Source: Pseudomonadota bacterium (GTDB lineage Bacteria; Pseudomonadota; Gammaproteobacteria; Halothiobacillales; Halothiobacillaceae). Taken from it: a DNA stretch of 52,732 bases. The notes below the pieces were generated by a model. That model made no database searches and was not told where the DNA came from. It was given only the letters and a program-made list of their open reading frames with translations. A program made the position numbers and the translations under genes. Location of the stretch: assembly GCA_021795795.1 (NCBI GenBank), contig JAJYPA010000012.1, positions 1 to 52,732 on the forward strand. The letters run 5' to 3'. Below, in pieces: positions 35,813 through 44,475 of this stretch (position 1 is its first letter; every line of letters starts with the position of its first letter).

Positions 35813-36280
35813 TTACTGGACACAGGCCTTGTTGGCCACATCCTGCGCCTGCTTCAGGCGGCCAGCAATTTCTTCTGAAGTCAGTGGGCGGTACTTGCCG
35901 TCGGCATCCTGAGTCATCAGTTGGTTTTGCGTATTCTGCAGCATCTTGATCTGGGCTTTGGCCGCTTCGCAGGCTTTGGCTGCTTCTTTTTTATTTATTG
36001 CCAAAACGGGTTGGTCTGGTGCCAAGGGTTTCTTGGTTTCGTCTTTGTTTTTTTCTGCAGGTGCCGCCATGCTATCTTCGTTAGAGTCTGGATTGGCGTA
36101 GTCCGGGTTGATGATCTGGGCCTCACCATGTTTAGGAGGGAGCTGGCTGAAATGCGTTTCACCATTTTTGTCGACCCATTTATATATCTGGGTAGAGCCA
36201 TCAGCCTGACTGGCTGCGGAAAACATAAATGTTGCAGCGGCTGTTAAAGCAATCAATGCTATTTTCCTTGAGCCTCGCAT
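35813..36280 (-). CDS. Exported DUF4124-domain protein
   Basis: A 155-residue exported protein. The signal peptide runs to about SQADGS, followed by the DUF4124 motif QIYKWVDKNGETHFSQLPP, a charged linker (PAEKNKDETKKPLAPD) and a helical C-terminal part (KACEAAKAQIKMLQNTQNQL, EEIAGRLKQAQDVANKAC). Such proteins are common in gammaproteobacteria, with no settled function. The ATG at 36280 directly starts the signal peptide; the longer in-frame reading from 36361 has no site. Confidence 0.85.
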   Translation of the reverse strand: MRGSRKIALIALTAAATFMFSAASQADGSTQIYKWVDKNGETHFSQLPPKHGEAQIINPDYANPDSNEDSMAAPAEKNKDETKKPLAPDQPVLAINKKEAAKACEAAKAQIKMLQNTQNQLMTQDADGKYRPLTSEEIAGRLKQAQDVANKACVQ

Positions 36281-36488
36281 AATATCGCGTCCTTTTGATG
36301 TGTGAGAGTGCAAGCATAACGTTTTGAACCGATTGTTCAACAGCTCTGAGTGTGCACGCAAATTGTGGGAGAATTAGCGAAAAATATAAGCATTAGTCTT
36401 TTCGTTGCGTACTTGGGAATACCTATGGGCCAAATGCAGTAAAACGCTTGGTTTCACGCAGTAATGTCGCAAATGATAAATAGGCTTG

Positions 36489-36503
36489 ATACACTATCTG
36501 TAT
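36489..36503. promoter_or_regulatory. LysR-type operator candidate
   Basis: ATACACTATCTGTAT is a perfect 5-bp inverted repeat with a 5-base centre and fits the T-N11-A rule of LysR-type regulators. It lies 26 bases before the start codon of the LysR gene, as expected for autoregulation. Confidence 0.5.
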
Positions 36504-36529
36504 TCACAAAACTAAGGTGAGTTTTCTTC

Positions 36530-37468
36530 ATGGCAGATCGACGTCTTAAGGTGTTCAACACCGTCGCCCGCTTGTTGAGTTTTACCAAGGCGGCCGATGC
36601 CTTGCATATGACCCAGCCTGCAGTCACGTTTCAGGTTCGTCAGTTAGAGGAGCATTTTGATACACGCCTGTTTGACCGGACACATAACCGGGTCACGCTG
36701 ACGGATGTAGGTCATGTGGTGTACGAAATTTCCGAGCGTATGTTCGAGCTCTATGATGAGATGGATCGCCGTGTCAAAGAGATGACGGGTGAGGTCGGCG
36801 GTTCACTGAATATCGGCGCGAGTATGACGGTTGCTGAGAACATGCTACCCGCCCTGTTGGGTAAATTCCGCTTGAAGCATCGAGACCTCGCCGTGCGATT
36901 GAAAGTGGGTAACACCGAGTCAGTCGTATCCATGGTTGAGCATAATGTGGTTGATCTGGCGATTGTGGAGGGTACGGTGGGGAACAAGAACCTACTGGTT
37001 GAAACCTGTCGCCGTGATGAGCTGGTCGTCATTCTTCCGCCGGACCATAAACTGGCTGGTTTGGAGTCGGTTTCCCTTGAACAGCTCATGTCTTATGACT
37101 TCATCTGCCGCGAAGAAGGGTCGGGTACGCGGGAAATGGTACTGAACTATCTGGTTGAGCATGGTTATTCAGATGGCTGGGATGTCTGTATGGAACTGGG
37201 TAGCCCGGAAGCGATCAAGGGGGCGGTTCAAGCTGGTATGGGTCTGTCGATCATGTCCTCATCCGGCATTACCAAAGAACTCAAGCTCGGTCTGCTCAAG
37301 GCCGTGCCACTGAGCCCTCGTTTGTTCCGTGATTTTTCTTTTGTCCGTCAGCGGCACAAGTTCCGTCTGCCGGCGATGGAAGATTTGCTTGAGTTTTCGC
37401 GGGATTACTGTAGCAACAGCTCGCCGATGCAAGATCTGGAAAGCATCCGGGGGGGTAACATCGGTTAA
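36530..37468 (+). CDS. LysR-family transcriptional regulator
   Basis: A 312-residue LysR regulator. The N-terminal winged helix (residues 1-60) contains FTKAADALHMTQPAVTFQVRQLEEHFDTRLFDR, recognised in pieces as LHMTQPAVTFQVRQLE and TRLFDRTHNRVTLTD. The effector domain includes REEGSGTREMVLNYL and MELGSPEAIKGAVQAGMGLS, features of the YeiE/CbbR-like branch rather than CysB. The target is not evident: the convergent neighbour is a DUF302 lipoprotein and the divergent neighbour a DUF4124 protein. A LysR box precedes it and a terminator follows. Confidence 0.9.
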   Translation: MADRRLKVFNTVARLLSFTKAADALHMTQPAVTFQVRQLEEHFDTRLFDRTHNRVTLTDVGHVVYEISERMFELYDEMDRRVKEMTGEVGGSLNIGASMTVAENMLPALLGKFRLKHRDLAVRLKVGNTESVVSMVEHNVVDLAIVEGTVGNKNLLVETCRRDELVVILPPDHKLAGLESVSLEQLMSYDFICREEGSGTREMVLNYLVEHGYSDGWDVCMELGSPEAIKGAVQAGMGLSIMSSSGITKELKLGLLKAVPLSPRLFRDFSFVRQRHKFRLPAMEDLLEFSRDYCSNSSPMQDLESIRGGNIG

Positions 37469-37518
37469 ATCTGGCAGGCGCCCCGATCAGGCAATGGTGA
37501 TTTGTGCCGGTTCAATCT

Positions 37519-37550
37519 GAAAACCTCCCTGATTAGGGTGGTTTTTTATT
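37519..37550 (+). terminator. Rho-independent terminator after the LysR gene
   Basis: AAACCTCCCT, GATT loop and AGGGTGGTTT (one T-T mismatch) are followed by a T run, 50 bases after the stop. Confidence 0.85.
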
Positions 37551-37586
37551 TGGGGTGTTCAACCCCGTTCAAGCCGCAGAGAATAA

Positions 37587-37612
37587 AAAACCCCGGATTA
37601 CACCGGGGTTTT
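37587..37612. terminator. Bidirectional terminator between convergent genes
   Basis: AAAACCCCGG and CCGGGGTTTT form a perfect 10-bp stem with a 6-base loop and A/T runs on both sides. It serves the DUF302 gene on the minus strand and backs up the LysR terminator. Confidence 0.9.
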
Positions 37613-37649
37613 CTCGTGGTGGCCGGTGCAGGCCACCGGCCAAGTCGGA

Positions 37650-38219
37650 TCAGAAACCGCCGTGCGCGCCGGCTTCCATCATCTTGTGCATGGAGTCGCG
37701 TACATGCTGAGCATTGCTCTTGAATGGCTCGGGCATATTTTTGCCACCATGAACGAACATGTCCATATTCAGGCCATACAGCCAGTAACGGCCTTCCTTG
37801 TCTTCAACTACAGCGATACGGCAAGGCAGGTAGGCTGAAAAATAGGGGCTGAAATCGACAGCCTGACGTGCAATGGATGGGCTGCAATACTGATAGATCA
37901 TCAGGTAGCGTTGTTTTTCACCCGTTTCCAGTTCAAGCTGCTTGGACAAAGGCATTTCACCTACGTTTTTCAGACCGGTACCGACAGAAGCCGATTCGAT
38001 ACTGTTTTTGATATCGTCAGGGCTTAAGCCTTTATCTACTTCCATGCGCCAAACGGTGGCCGCGCCCAGGTCGCCGCCACTGCTAACAAAGCGGTCATAC
38101 ATGCCGCTGTAGATGTCCATTGCTTGCGGGTCGAGTTTGTCTTTGATCGACAAAAAGCCGCAGCCAGAAAGTGAAATGATCGCCACACCCAGTACAGATG
38201 CTTTCAAGAGATTACGCAT
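37650..38219 (-). CDS. DUF302-domain lipoprotein
   Basis: A 189-residue lipoprotein; signal MRNLLKASVLGVAIISLSGC with lipobox LSGC. The mature part includes a DUF302-type segment (LMIYQYCSPSIARQAV, AYLPCRIAVVEDKEGRYWLYG and LNMDMFVHGGK). DUF302 proteins are frequent in sulfur oxidisers, but their role is unknown. A helical stretch precedes the domain (LSPDDIKNSIESASVGTGLK). It is a single-gene unit that shares a terminator with the convergent LysR gene. Confidence 0.85.
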   Translation of the reverse strand: MRNLLKASVLGVAIISLSGCGFLSIKDKLDPQAMDIYSGMYDRFVSSGGDLGAATVWRMEVDKGLSPDDIKNSIESASVGTGLKNVGEMPLSKQLELETGEKQRYLMIYQYCSPSIARQAVDFSPYFSAYLPCRIAVVEDKEGRYWLYGLNMDMFVHGGKNMPEPFKSNAQHVRDSMHKMMEAGAHGGF

Positions 38220-38465
38220 TGACTCACCCCGTTTGTTTGTTTCTATCTATGTAGCCTGTTCATTGTTACTGCATTAGTAAACGCTGACAAACTGATTTAG
38301 TTCATCAAGAATAAACACGGTTAATATAGCGAACTGCTAATAAACCCAGTTCAGCACCTGGATTCTACACTTTTATGAAATCTGATGGGGTTGGTTTTTA
38401 GATCCCCCTGTTCGAGGATAAATCCTCTAGAATCGAACCCATCGATACATTCACGCGAAGGCCAT

Positions 38466-38999
38466 ATGCAAACCCAGCTGATCGTAAATCTGTTCGGTCC
38501 GATGGACGCATCCCATCTGGCCGATCTTCTGGCCTTGATTCAACAGCAGCAATGTCGCGCCCAGGATAGCCACATGTTGTCGTTCGAGCAGTGCATGGCG
38601 GTGGCCCTGCGTATTTGCGGCAACTGGGATCGTGTGAGCCGTGTCGACTCGGCCTTGCGCGAGTTCGCCGAGCGGGGCGGTATCGATATCCAGATTCAGC
38701 ACGAGCAAGCCGAACCCCGACGCGAGCCTGTACTGCCTTATGTCGTCGATGCCATCGGGTTGGAATCCGCTGATCTTGCTGCCGTGATCACCCGATTTCT
38801 CGCCCGACAGGAGGCAGGTATTCGTGAACTGTCCACGCGGGCTTATCGGCCCGCCCGCAGTAGCGAGCGATTGATCGAATTGCGCGCGCAGATTGAAATT
38901 CCCGCCCGCTGCCATCTGGGTCAATTAAAGTCGGATTTTTTTGATCTATGCGATACCCTAAATCTTGATGCGGCTATCGAGCCGGAACGGCGTCCTTGA
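38466..38999 (+). CDS. gcvR: GcvR-like ACT-domain protein
   Basis: A 177-residue protein with two ACT-like halves: the first from MQTQLIVNLFGPMDASHL, the second from EPVLPYVVDAIGLESADLAAV (short form YVVDAIGLESADL) to FDLCDTLNLDAAIEPE. This two-ACT architecture directly before bcp is the gcvR-bcp arrangement of gammaproteobacteria, where GcvR restrains the glycine-cleavage activator GcvA. Sequence similarity is modest, so the role is inferred from context. The ATG at 38466 has GAAGG upstream. bcp starts 29 bp later. Confidence 0.7.
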   Translation: MQTQLIVNLFGPMDASHLADLLALIQQQQCRAQDSHMLSFEQCMAVALRICGNWDRVSRVDSALREFAERGGIDIQIQHEQAEPRREPVLPYVVDAIGLESADLAAVITRFLARQEAGIRELSTRAYRPARSSERLIELRAQIEIPARCHLGQLKSDFFDLCDTLNLDAAIEPERRP

Positions 39000-39028
39000 T
39001 CAGATTTTGTTGATGAACGGAGAAAAAA

Positions 39029-39499
39029 ATGGCTGAGTTGACTGTGGGTTCCGCCGTGCCTTCATTTGCTGGTATCACGACGAAGGGAGAACAAATAACC
39101 AAGCAGACCTATTCGGGCAAGTGGGTGGTGCTCTACTTCTATCCTCGCGACAATACACCGGGTTGTACGACTGAGGCGCAGGATTTCCAACGCTTGTTGC
39201 CGGAGTTCGAACAGGCTGATGCCGTCATCGTTGGCGTGTCGAACGATAATGCCGAGAGTCACGCCCGATTCTGTGCAAAGCAGGGGCTGACATTCCCGTT
39301 GATTGCCGATACGGAGCAAACGGTCTCACGGGTGTTTGACGTGATTCGTGAAAAGAAAATGTATGGCAAGACCTTTGAGGGCATCGAGCGCAGTACTTTT
39401 TTGATCTCCCCGGATGGACAGGTTCATGCCGTATGGCGCAAAGTGAAGGTGCCCGGCCATGCCGAGGCGGTTCTGGCGACCATTCGGGACGCCCGATGA
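39029..39499 (+). CDS. bcp: Thioredoxin-dependent thiol peroxidase Bcp/PrxQ
   Basis: A 156-residue PrxQ-type peroxiredoxin. The peroxidatic cysteine lies in YFYPRDNTPGCTTEAQDF, where many Bcp proteins have a second cysteine five residues on; here that position is Gln/Asp, so it looks like a 1-Cys or partner-resolved form. GKTFEGIERSTFLI and VWRKVKVPGHAEAVL are typical. GGAG precedes the ATG. It is the second gene in the gcvR-like-bcp-phoH run. Confidence 0.94.
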   Translation: MAELTVGSAVPSFAGITTKGEQITKQTYSGKWVVLYFYPRDNTPGCTTEAQDFQRLLPEFEQADAVIVGVSNDNAESHARFCAKQGLTFPLIADTEQTVSRVFDVIREKKMYGKTFEGIERSTFLISPDGQVHAVWRKVKVPGHAEAVLATIRDAR

Positions 39500-39551
39500 G
39501 AGGTGCCCGAGGATTTTATTTTTGCAATCAGCCTGGGAGGCCGAGTATTCG

Positions 39552-40982
39552 ATGATTAATAACACGCGCCAGAGAAAGTGCCTGTTTGTACTGGATACAA
39601 ATGTATTGATGCACGATCCGACGTCGATTTTCCGTTTCATGGAGCATGATATTTATCTGCCAATGATGGTGATTGAAGAGCTGGATAACGGCAAGAAAGG
39701 CACCAGCGAAACTGCGCGTAATGTGCGTCAGGTCAGTCGTTTTCTGGACGATTTGTTGCGGGACGCGGATCTGGGAAATATCAACCAGGGATTGCCGATT
39801 CAAAGCCCCTTGCTGTCGAAAAACAATGAGCGGTCCCCGGAAGTCGGGCGCCTGTTCCTGCAAACCGAGAGTGAGTCGATTGAGCTGCCCGCAAACATGC
39901 CGGGTGGCCGCCCGGACAATCAAATTCTGGGCGTCACCTTGGCATTGCGTCATCGGATCACCGATCGGGATGTCATCCTGGTGTCCAAAGACATCAACCT
40001 GCGCATCAAGGCGACCGCCTTGGGCCTCAAGGCCGAGGATTACCATAACGATCAGGTGCTGGATGACGTATCGCTGCTGCATAGCGGGATCGTGCAGTTG
40101 ACCGATGATTTCTGGGATAACCACGGCAAGGCGCTGGAATCCTGGCAGGAAGAAGGGCGGGCATTCTATCGGGTGCATGGTCCGCAGACGTCCGAATGGT
40201 ATGTGAATCTGTGCGTGTTCATCGAGGGTGCAACGCCTTTTTCCGGCATCGTGCGCGAGATTGCCGCCGATGGATCGGCGGTGGTCGAGAGTGCGATTAA
40301 TTTTCAGCACGAACGGCAATCCGTCTGGGGCATCACGGCACGCAATCGCGAGCAGAGTTTTGCCCTGAATCATCTGATGGACCCCGAAGTGGATTTCGTC
40401 ACCTTGCTGGGGCAGGCGGGTACCGGGAAGACGCTTTTGACACTGGCAGCCGCGTTGGCGCTCACATTGGAAAAGAACCGGTACAGCGAGATCATCATGA
40501 CGCGGGTCACGATTCCGGTAGGTGAAGACATCGGTTTTCTCCCGGGCACTGAAGAGGAAAAAATGACGCCGTGGATGGGGGCATTGATGGATAACCTCGA
40601 GGTGCTCTCCAAAACCGATTCCAGTAGTGATGGTGGTGGTTGGGAGCGGGCAGCGACGAATGACCTGCTGCGTTCACGAATCAAGATCCGCTCACTCAAT
40701 TTCATGCGCGGGCGCACCTTTCAGAACAAGTTTGTCATTATCGACGAAGCGCAGAACCTCACCGCCAAGCAGATGCGTACCTTGATCACGCGGGCGGGCC
40801 CGGGCACGAAAATGGTTTGTCTGGGCAACGTGGCGCAAATCGATACGCCGTATTTGACCGAAACCTCGTCCGGTTTGACCTTTGTGGTTGATCGCTTCAA
40901 AGGCTGGCCGCACGGTGCTCACATCACGCTGGCGCGCGGCGAGCGTTCACGTCTGGCGGAACACGCGGCTGAGGTACTGTAA
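39552..40982 (+). CDS. PIN-PhoH ATPase (PhoH2 type)
   Basis: A 476-residue protein with an N-terminal PIN nuclease domain (FVLDTNVLMHDPTSIFRF, VIEELDNGKKG, ILVSKDINLRIKA) and a C-terminal PhoH ATPase domain (Walker A LGQAGTGKTLLTLAAALAL near 285-295, Walker B FVIIDEAQNLT, then KMVCLGNVAQIDTPYL). This fusion is known as PhoH2 or YlaK and acts on RNA as an ATP-dependent helicase-nuclease. The ATG at 39552 is chosen as it starts at the PIN domain; earlier in-frame codons overlap bcp. A strong terminator follows. Confidence 0.92.
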   Translation: MINNTRQRKCLFVLDTNVLMHDPTSIFRFMEHDIYLPMMVIEELDNGKKGTSETARNVRQVSRFLDDLLRDADLGNINQGLPIQSPLLSKNNERSPEVGRLFLQTESESIELPANMPGGRPDNQILGVTLALRHRITDRDVILVSKDINLRIKATALGLKAEDYHNDQVLDDVSLLHSGIVQLTDDFWDNHGKALESWQEEGRAFYRVHGPQTSEWYVNLCVFIEGATPFSGIVREIAADGSAVVESAINFQHERQSVWGITARNREQSFALNHLMDPEVDFVTLLGQAGTGKTLLTLAAALALTLEKNRYSEIIMTRVTIPVGEDIGFLPGTEEEKMTPWMGALMDNLEVLSKTDSSSDGGGWERAATNDLLRSRIKIRSLNFMRGRTFQNKFVIIDEAQNLTAKQMRTLITRAGPGTKMVCLGNVAQIDTPYLTETSSGLTFVVDRFKGWPHGAHITLARGERSRLAEHAAEVL

Positions 40983-41027
40983 ATTGCCAAGCTGATTCCA
41001 GATTCCTATTTGGATTCAGGGTGTTAA

Positions 41028-41062
41028 AAAGCCCCCGTCGATGTTTGGCGGGGGCTTTTGTT
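41028..41062 (+). terminator. Rho-independent terminator after the PIN-PhoH gene
   Basis: AAAAGCCCCCG and CGGGGGCTTTT form a perfect 11-bp stem with an 11-base loop, followed by TTGTTTG. It also lies 90 bases past the end of the convergent MsrAB gene. Confidence 0.93.
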
Positions 41063-41152
41063 TGTACGTTCCTTAGGTGGCATGACCGCACATCATCCCG
41101 GCAAACTCAGGCTGACCGGCCAACCAACTGAAGTGTGTCACTTTCCGCTCAA

Positions 41153-42523
41153 TCAGGATGATTGCTTGTCCGGTACAAACTTCAGTACATTGCCGTTAAT
41201 GCAGTAGCGCTTTCCGGTTGGTGGCGGTCCATCGTCGAACACGTGTCCGAGATGAATGCCCGAACTGGTACTGATCACTTCGACGCGATGCATGCCGTAG
41301 GCATTGTCTTCCTTGAGTGTGATGGCGCCGGGTACCGGGTTGAAAAAACTCGGCCAGCCGGTGCCACTGTCAAATTTGGCATCGCTGCGGAATAACGGGG
41401 CACCGGTGATCGGGTCCACGAACATGCCGGGACGTTTTTCATCCAGATGCGAGCCTGTGAACGGACGTTCCGTACCATCTTCAAAGGCGATTCTGCGCTG
41501 CTCTGGCGTGAGCAGCTGGTAGCCCAGCCACTTCCAGAATCGATCCTTTTCACCGTTATAGCCGGTGTAGCGGGATATTTCCTTGCCTTGCTCGAACAGC
41601 ACGATCGTCGGGGTGGCGAAAAGTGCCTTGCTCAATGTCCAGCCCTCGGGCGGGTGTGGGTTGAGTGTGGTGATGATTGGTACTTCGGAGCGCCAGCCAT
41701 TGAGCACATCTGCCTTGAATTGTTTGCAGAATGGGCAATCTTCCGCCTCGAATACGATCAGTTGCCGAGTGAAATTCAGTGTATTGGCCGAAAGCTGAGG
41801 CGGTTGTGGATGCGTTGCCTGTCCTGATTGGGTGCCCCGAAAAACCCCATCCTTGGGATTTTTCGAGGTGCCCAATTGTGGGTAGGCCACACTGGTGCCG
41901 CCCAGTCCACAATAACCATTGGGATTCTTTTTCAGATAGTTCTGATGGTATTCCTCGGCGGTATTGTAGTTGCGTAGTGGGGCGATCTCGGTGGTTATAG
42001 ATGGATGGCCCGCCTTGGTGAGCGCGGCTTGATACGCATCACGCGTGGACAGTGCCACCGCCTTCTGATCTTCCGTCGTGTAATAAATCGCGCTGCGGTA
42101 GTTGCTGCCGACATCATTGCCTTGACGGTCGCCTTGGGTCGGGTCGTGATTCTCCCAAAATTTGATGAGTATAGTTTTAAGGTCCACCCGTGCCGGATCG
42201 AAACTGACCTTTACGACTTCGGCGTGATTACGTGCCGTATTGGCCCCTCGTCGGCTTGCACGTTCCTCATTGAGTATGTCGTTGTAGCCGACTTTTGGTG
42301 CATCGCCGCCGGCATAACCCACCTCAACATGGACGACACCGGGAATTTCAGACATCCGCTTTTCGGCGCCCCAGAAACACCCCATCCCGAGTACGATGGA
42401 TTCCGTGGTGGCCCTGGTTGCCGTGGTATCCGCAGTGGACGCCGCGAAGGGGATACCCAGCATCAATATCCCCAACAACACCAGTAACTTCTGTTTGATC
42501 TTAATCAGAGGGTTCTTAAACAT
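41153..42523 (-). CDS. msrAB: Periplasmic MsrA-thioredoxin-MsrB fusion
   Basis: A 456-residue exported enzyme repairing methionine sulfoxide. After a signal peptide (about 1-30) come MsrA (catalytic C49 in VLGMGCFWGAE, resolving C205 in NPNGYCGLGG), a thioredoxin-like domain (C263 and C266 in EDCPFCKQF, cis-Pro in LFATPTIVLF) and MsrB (C441 in KRYCINGN). The two zinc CxxC pairs of MsrB are absent (ITGAPLF, ISTSSGIHLGHVF). Neisserial PilB has the thioredoxin part first; here it sits between the reductases. GAGGAAACG precedes the ATG. It follows the ECF sigma/anti-sigma pair by 128 bp. Confidence 0.93.
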   Translation of the reverse strand: MFKNPLIKIKQKLLVLLGILMLGIPFAASTADTTATRATTESIVLGMGCFWGAEKRMSEIPGVVHVEVGYAGGDAPKVGYNDILNEERASRRGANTARNHAEVVKVSFDPARVDLKTILIKFWENHDPTQGDRQGNDVGSNYRSAIYYTTEDQKAVALSTRDAYQAALTKAGHPSITTEIAPLRNYNTAEEYHQNYLKKNPNGYCGLGGTSVAYPQLGTSKNPKDGVFRGTQSGQATHPQPPQLSANTLNFTRQLIVFEAEDCPFCKQFKADVLNGWRSEVPIITTLNPHPPEGWTLSKALFATPTIVLFEQGKEISRYTGYNGEKDRFWKWLGYQLLTPEQRRIAFEDGTERPFTGSHLDEKRPGMFVDPITGAPLFRSDAKFDSGTGWPSFFNPVPGAITLKEDNAYGMHRVEVISTSSGIHLGHVFDDGPPPTGKRYCINGNVLKFVPDKQSS

Positions 42524-42651
42524 ATCGTTTCCTCAGTTCTGTGAAGGTTGGGCCGTTCTTTTGTTCGGACTGAGCCGGGATGATTTCTCGGGCAGTCAGC
42601 GGCTTGCTCATCGGTGGTTTTTCCGGTCGGTGTTTTCTGGAAACCAGCGCA

Positions 42652-43467
42652 TTATTGCGGGGAGATCTGGTTGTAAACTGCGAGCGCCACTCGCGCCAGT
42701 TCGTTGCGGTTCGTACCTGCGGAAATGGCATAGCCCATGCCGTTGTCAATCCAGTAGAACACGCCGATCGGTCCTTCTTCTGCGAAGTGGAAAGCCGTGT
42801 CCTGTTTGTCCTGCCGCTCACTTGAGACATACAGCGTCAGGCGTTGACCTTTTGTGTCGTGGTACATGAACTGAGCGACGGGACCTTTAGCTCCCGGCAG
42901 CAAGCGCCCCCCGATCAACTCATACCCCTGTGCCTGAAGGCTTGGGGGCTTGAGCTTGACACCCAGCCGTTTGGAGAGCCAGCTCACCAGTTGGGCTTCC
43001 TGATCGGCGCCAATTTCGACTGGTCGACGGGTATCCGGGCTGTAAACGGCATGCGCTACGGCCGCTCGCCTAGCCAACCGTTGGCCTACAGTGGCCCGAG
43101 GTGTGTCGGGTGTCTCGGTCATCTGAGGTATCTGAGCCACCATCGGTGGGCCGCCGCGCAGTTCCCAGCCCAGCATTGTGCCCAAGAGCCCACCCAGGCC
43201 GATCCAGATCACCATGGCGGCAGCTCGCCACCGCAATCCGTGTAGCGATGTCCGGGGTGATCGGCGCAGCTGTGTGGGGATCGGCTCGTTCAAAGCGGGT
43301 TTGAGTAGCGCGCGCAGTTGCTCGTTCTGGCGGCGATACTCGGCCAAACGGGCGGCTTCCGCCGGATGCATGGCAAGGTAGGCATCGATCTCAGCACGGC
43401 GGGAAGGGGTCAACCGATCATCCACATAGGCTTGCAGATCGGTCTCGGAAATGGGAGGTCTGCTCAT
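42652..43467 (-). CDS. Membrane anti-sigma factor
   Basis: A 271-residue protein with a cytoplasmic N-terminus (SETDLQAYVDDRLTPSRRAE, then YLAMHPAEAARLAEYRRQN), a single membrane helix at about 83-101 (MVIWIGLGGLLGTMLGW) and a periplasmic C-terminal domain (YHDTKGQRLTLYVSSER, GVFYWIDNGMGYAI). The N-terminal part is the anti-sigma fold without the zinc His-Cys ligands. It overlaps the sigma gene by 4 bp (ATGA), so the two are a regulatory pair. The periplasmic domain presumably senses envelope oxidation. Confidence 0.9.
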   Translation of the reverse strand: MSRPPISETDLQAYVDDRLTPSRRAEIDAYLAMHPAEAARLAEYRRQNEQLRALLKPALNEPIPTQLRRSPRTSLHGLRWRAAAMVIWIGLGGLLGTMLGWELRGGPPMVAQIPQMTETPDTPRATVGQRLARRAAVAHAVYSPDTRRPVEIGADQEAQLVSWLSKRLGVKLKPPSLQAQGYELIGGRLLPGAKGPVAQFMYHDTKGQRLTLYVSSERQDKQDTAFHFAEEGPIGVFYWIDNGMGYAISAGTNRNELARVALAVYNQISPQ

Positions 43468-44021
43468 TTGATTATCTTCATTGGCGCCGTTAAAGAAGCA
43501 CTGTGGCCCGATGTGCGGCAGGGAACGGAGGAGGAGGTAAGTGGCATATCGCCATCCATGAGTTCGCGTAGCCGCGCCCGGGCACGCGACAGGCGAGACA
43601 TCACCGTCCCGAGCGGGACGCCCAAGGTGCGGGACACATCCTGATAGGATAATTGCTCTACCGCCACCAGCAGTAACACCGAGCGTTGGTCTTCAGTTAG
43701 ATGCAACAAAGCATCCTGTAGATTTTGCATGACGAGCATATCTTCCTGTCTGGGCGCTATGCCTACCTCGAAATCCACGTCGTCCAGCGATTGGGTCTGG
43801 ATTTGGCCCCGGCGGGCCTGATCCACATGCAGGTTGTGCATGATGCCGAACAGCCAGGGACGCAGATCGCTGCCCCAGCGCCAGAAATGAATCTTGCGCC
43901 AGGCCCGCTCAAGGGTGTCTTGCACCAAGTCATCTGCCGCAGCGTGATGACCGCCAAGCAGCACCCGTGCATAACGGCGTAATCGCGGGATGCAGGCTTC
44001 AATTTCCGCATCCAGGTTCAT
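43464..44021 (-). CDS. ECF-family RNA polymerase sigma factor
   Basis: A 185-residue ECF sigma factor. Region 2 is ADDLVQDTLERAWRKIHFW with LRPWLFGIMHNLHVDQARR, and region 4 is LTEDQRSVLLLVAVEQLSYQ with GVPLGTVMSRLSRARARLRE. AGAGG eight bases before 44021 favours that ATG over the one at 44027. It lies after a small cytochrome gene and before the anti-sigma gene. Genes of the cluster, particularly msrAB, are its likely targets. Confidence 0.94.
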   Translation of the reverse strand: MNLDAEIEACIPRLRRYARVLLGGHHAAADDLVQDTLERAWRKIHFWRWGSDLRPWLFGIMHNLHVDQARRGQIQTQSLDDVDFEVGIAPRQEDMLVMQNLQDALLHLTEDQRSVLLLVAVEQLSYQDVSRTLGVPLGTVMSRLSRARARLRELMDGDMPLTSSSVPCRTSGHSASLTAPMKIIK

Positions 44022-44049
44022 GCACATGCCTCTATTGATTCTTGGATCA

Positions 44050-44361
44050 TCAGGAGTTCCCTTGTACGGCGCCCCAGAAGGGGAATGCGCCCACTGCAAT
44101 CTTCTTTTCAAGTGTCAATGTGCGTGCGTTGACAATCGCCAGGGCATTGTCTTTTGTCAGTGCGACATAAAGCCAACGGCTGTCTTTGCTGGTGCGAATG
44201 CCATGCGGGCCATTGCCGCTGCCGTCGCTACCATGACAACCGGCACAGGTCTCCAATTTCTCCTTGCAGAGATTGAGATTGCCTTTGTTTGATTCACCAG
44301 CGTTAGCGGTGTTGCTCGTCGTGATGAGCGATAAACTGAGTGCCAGTTTGGATAGCTTCAC
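44050..44361 (-). pseudogene. Cytochrome c N-terminus joined to a YVTN beta-propeller C-terminus
   Basis: A 103-residue frame. The start is GTG at 44361, with AAGGAG upstream. A signal peptide ends near NTANA and is followed by one haem site, CAGCH (C39, C42, H43), then GSDGSG. The chain passes at once into GPHGIRTSKDSRWLYVALTK and NALAIVNARTLTLEKKIAVG, the end of a YVTN/YncE-type propeller. An in-frame internal deletion of a larger cytochrome-propeller protein explains this best. It could still be a short functional cytochrome. It is 28 bp before the ECF sigma gene. Confidence 0.65.
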
Positions 44362-44475
44362 TGAGGGCTCCTTATTCGTGTGGATCAATGAATGCGATCG
44401 TCATGAGAGTGCTGCCTCTTGGGTCTGCATGGAGGCATTGTTGCGGATCGATAGCGTCAATGGCGTATCGCGCTA

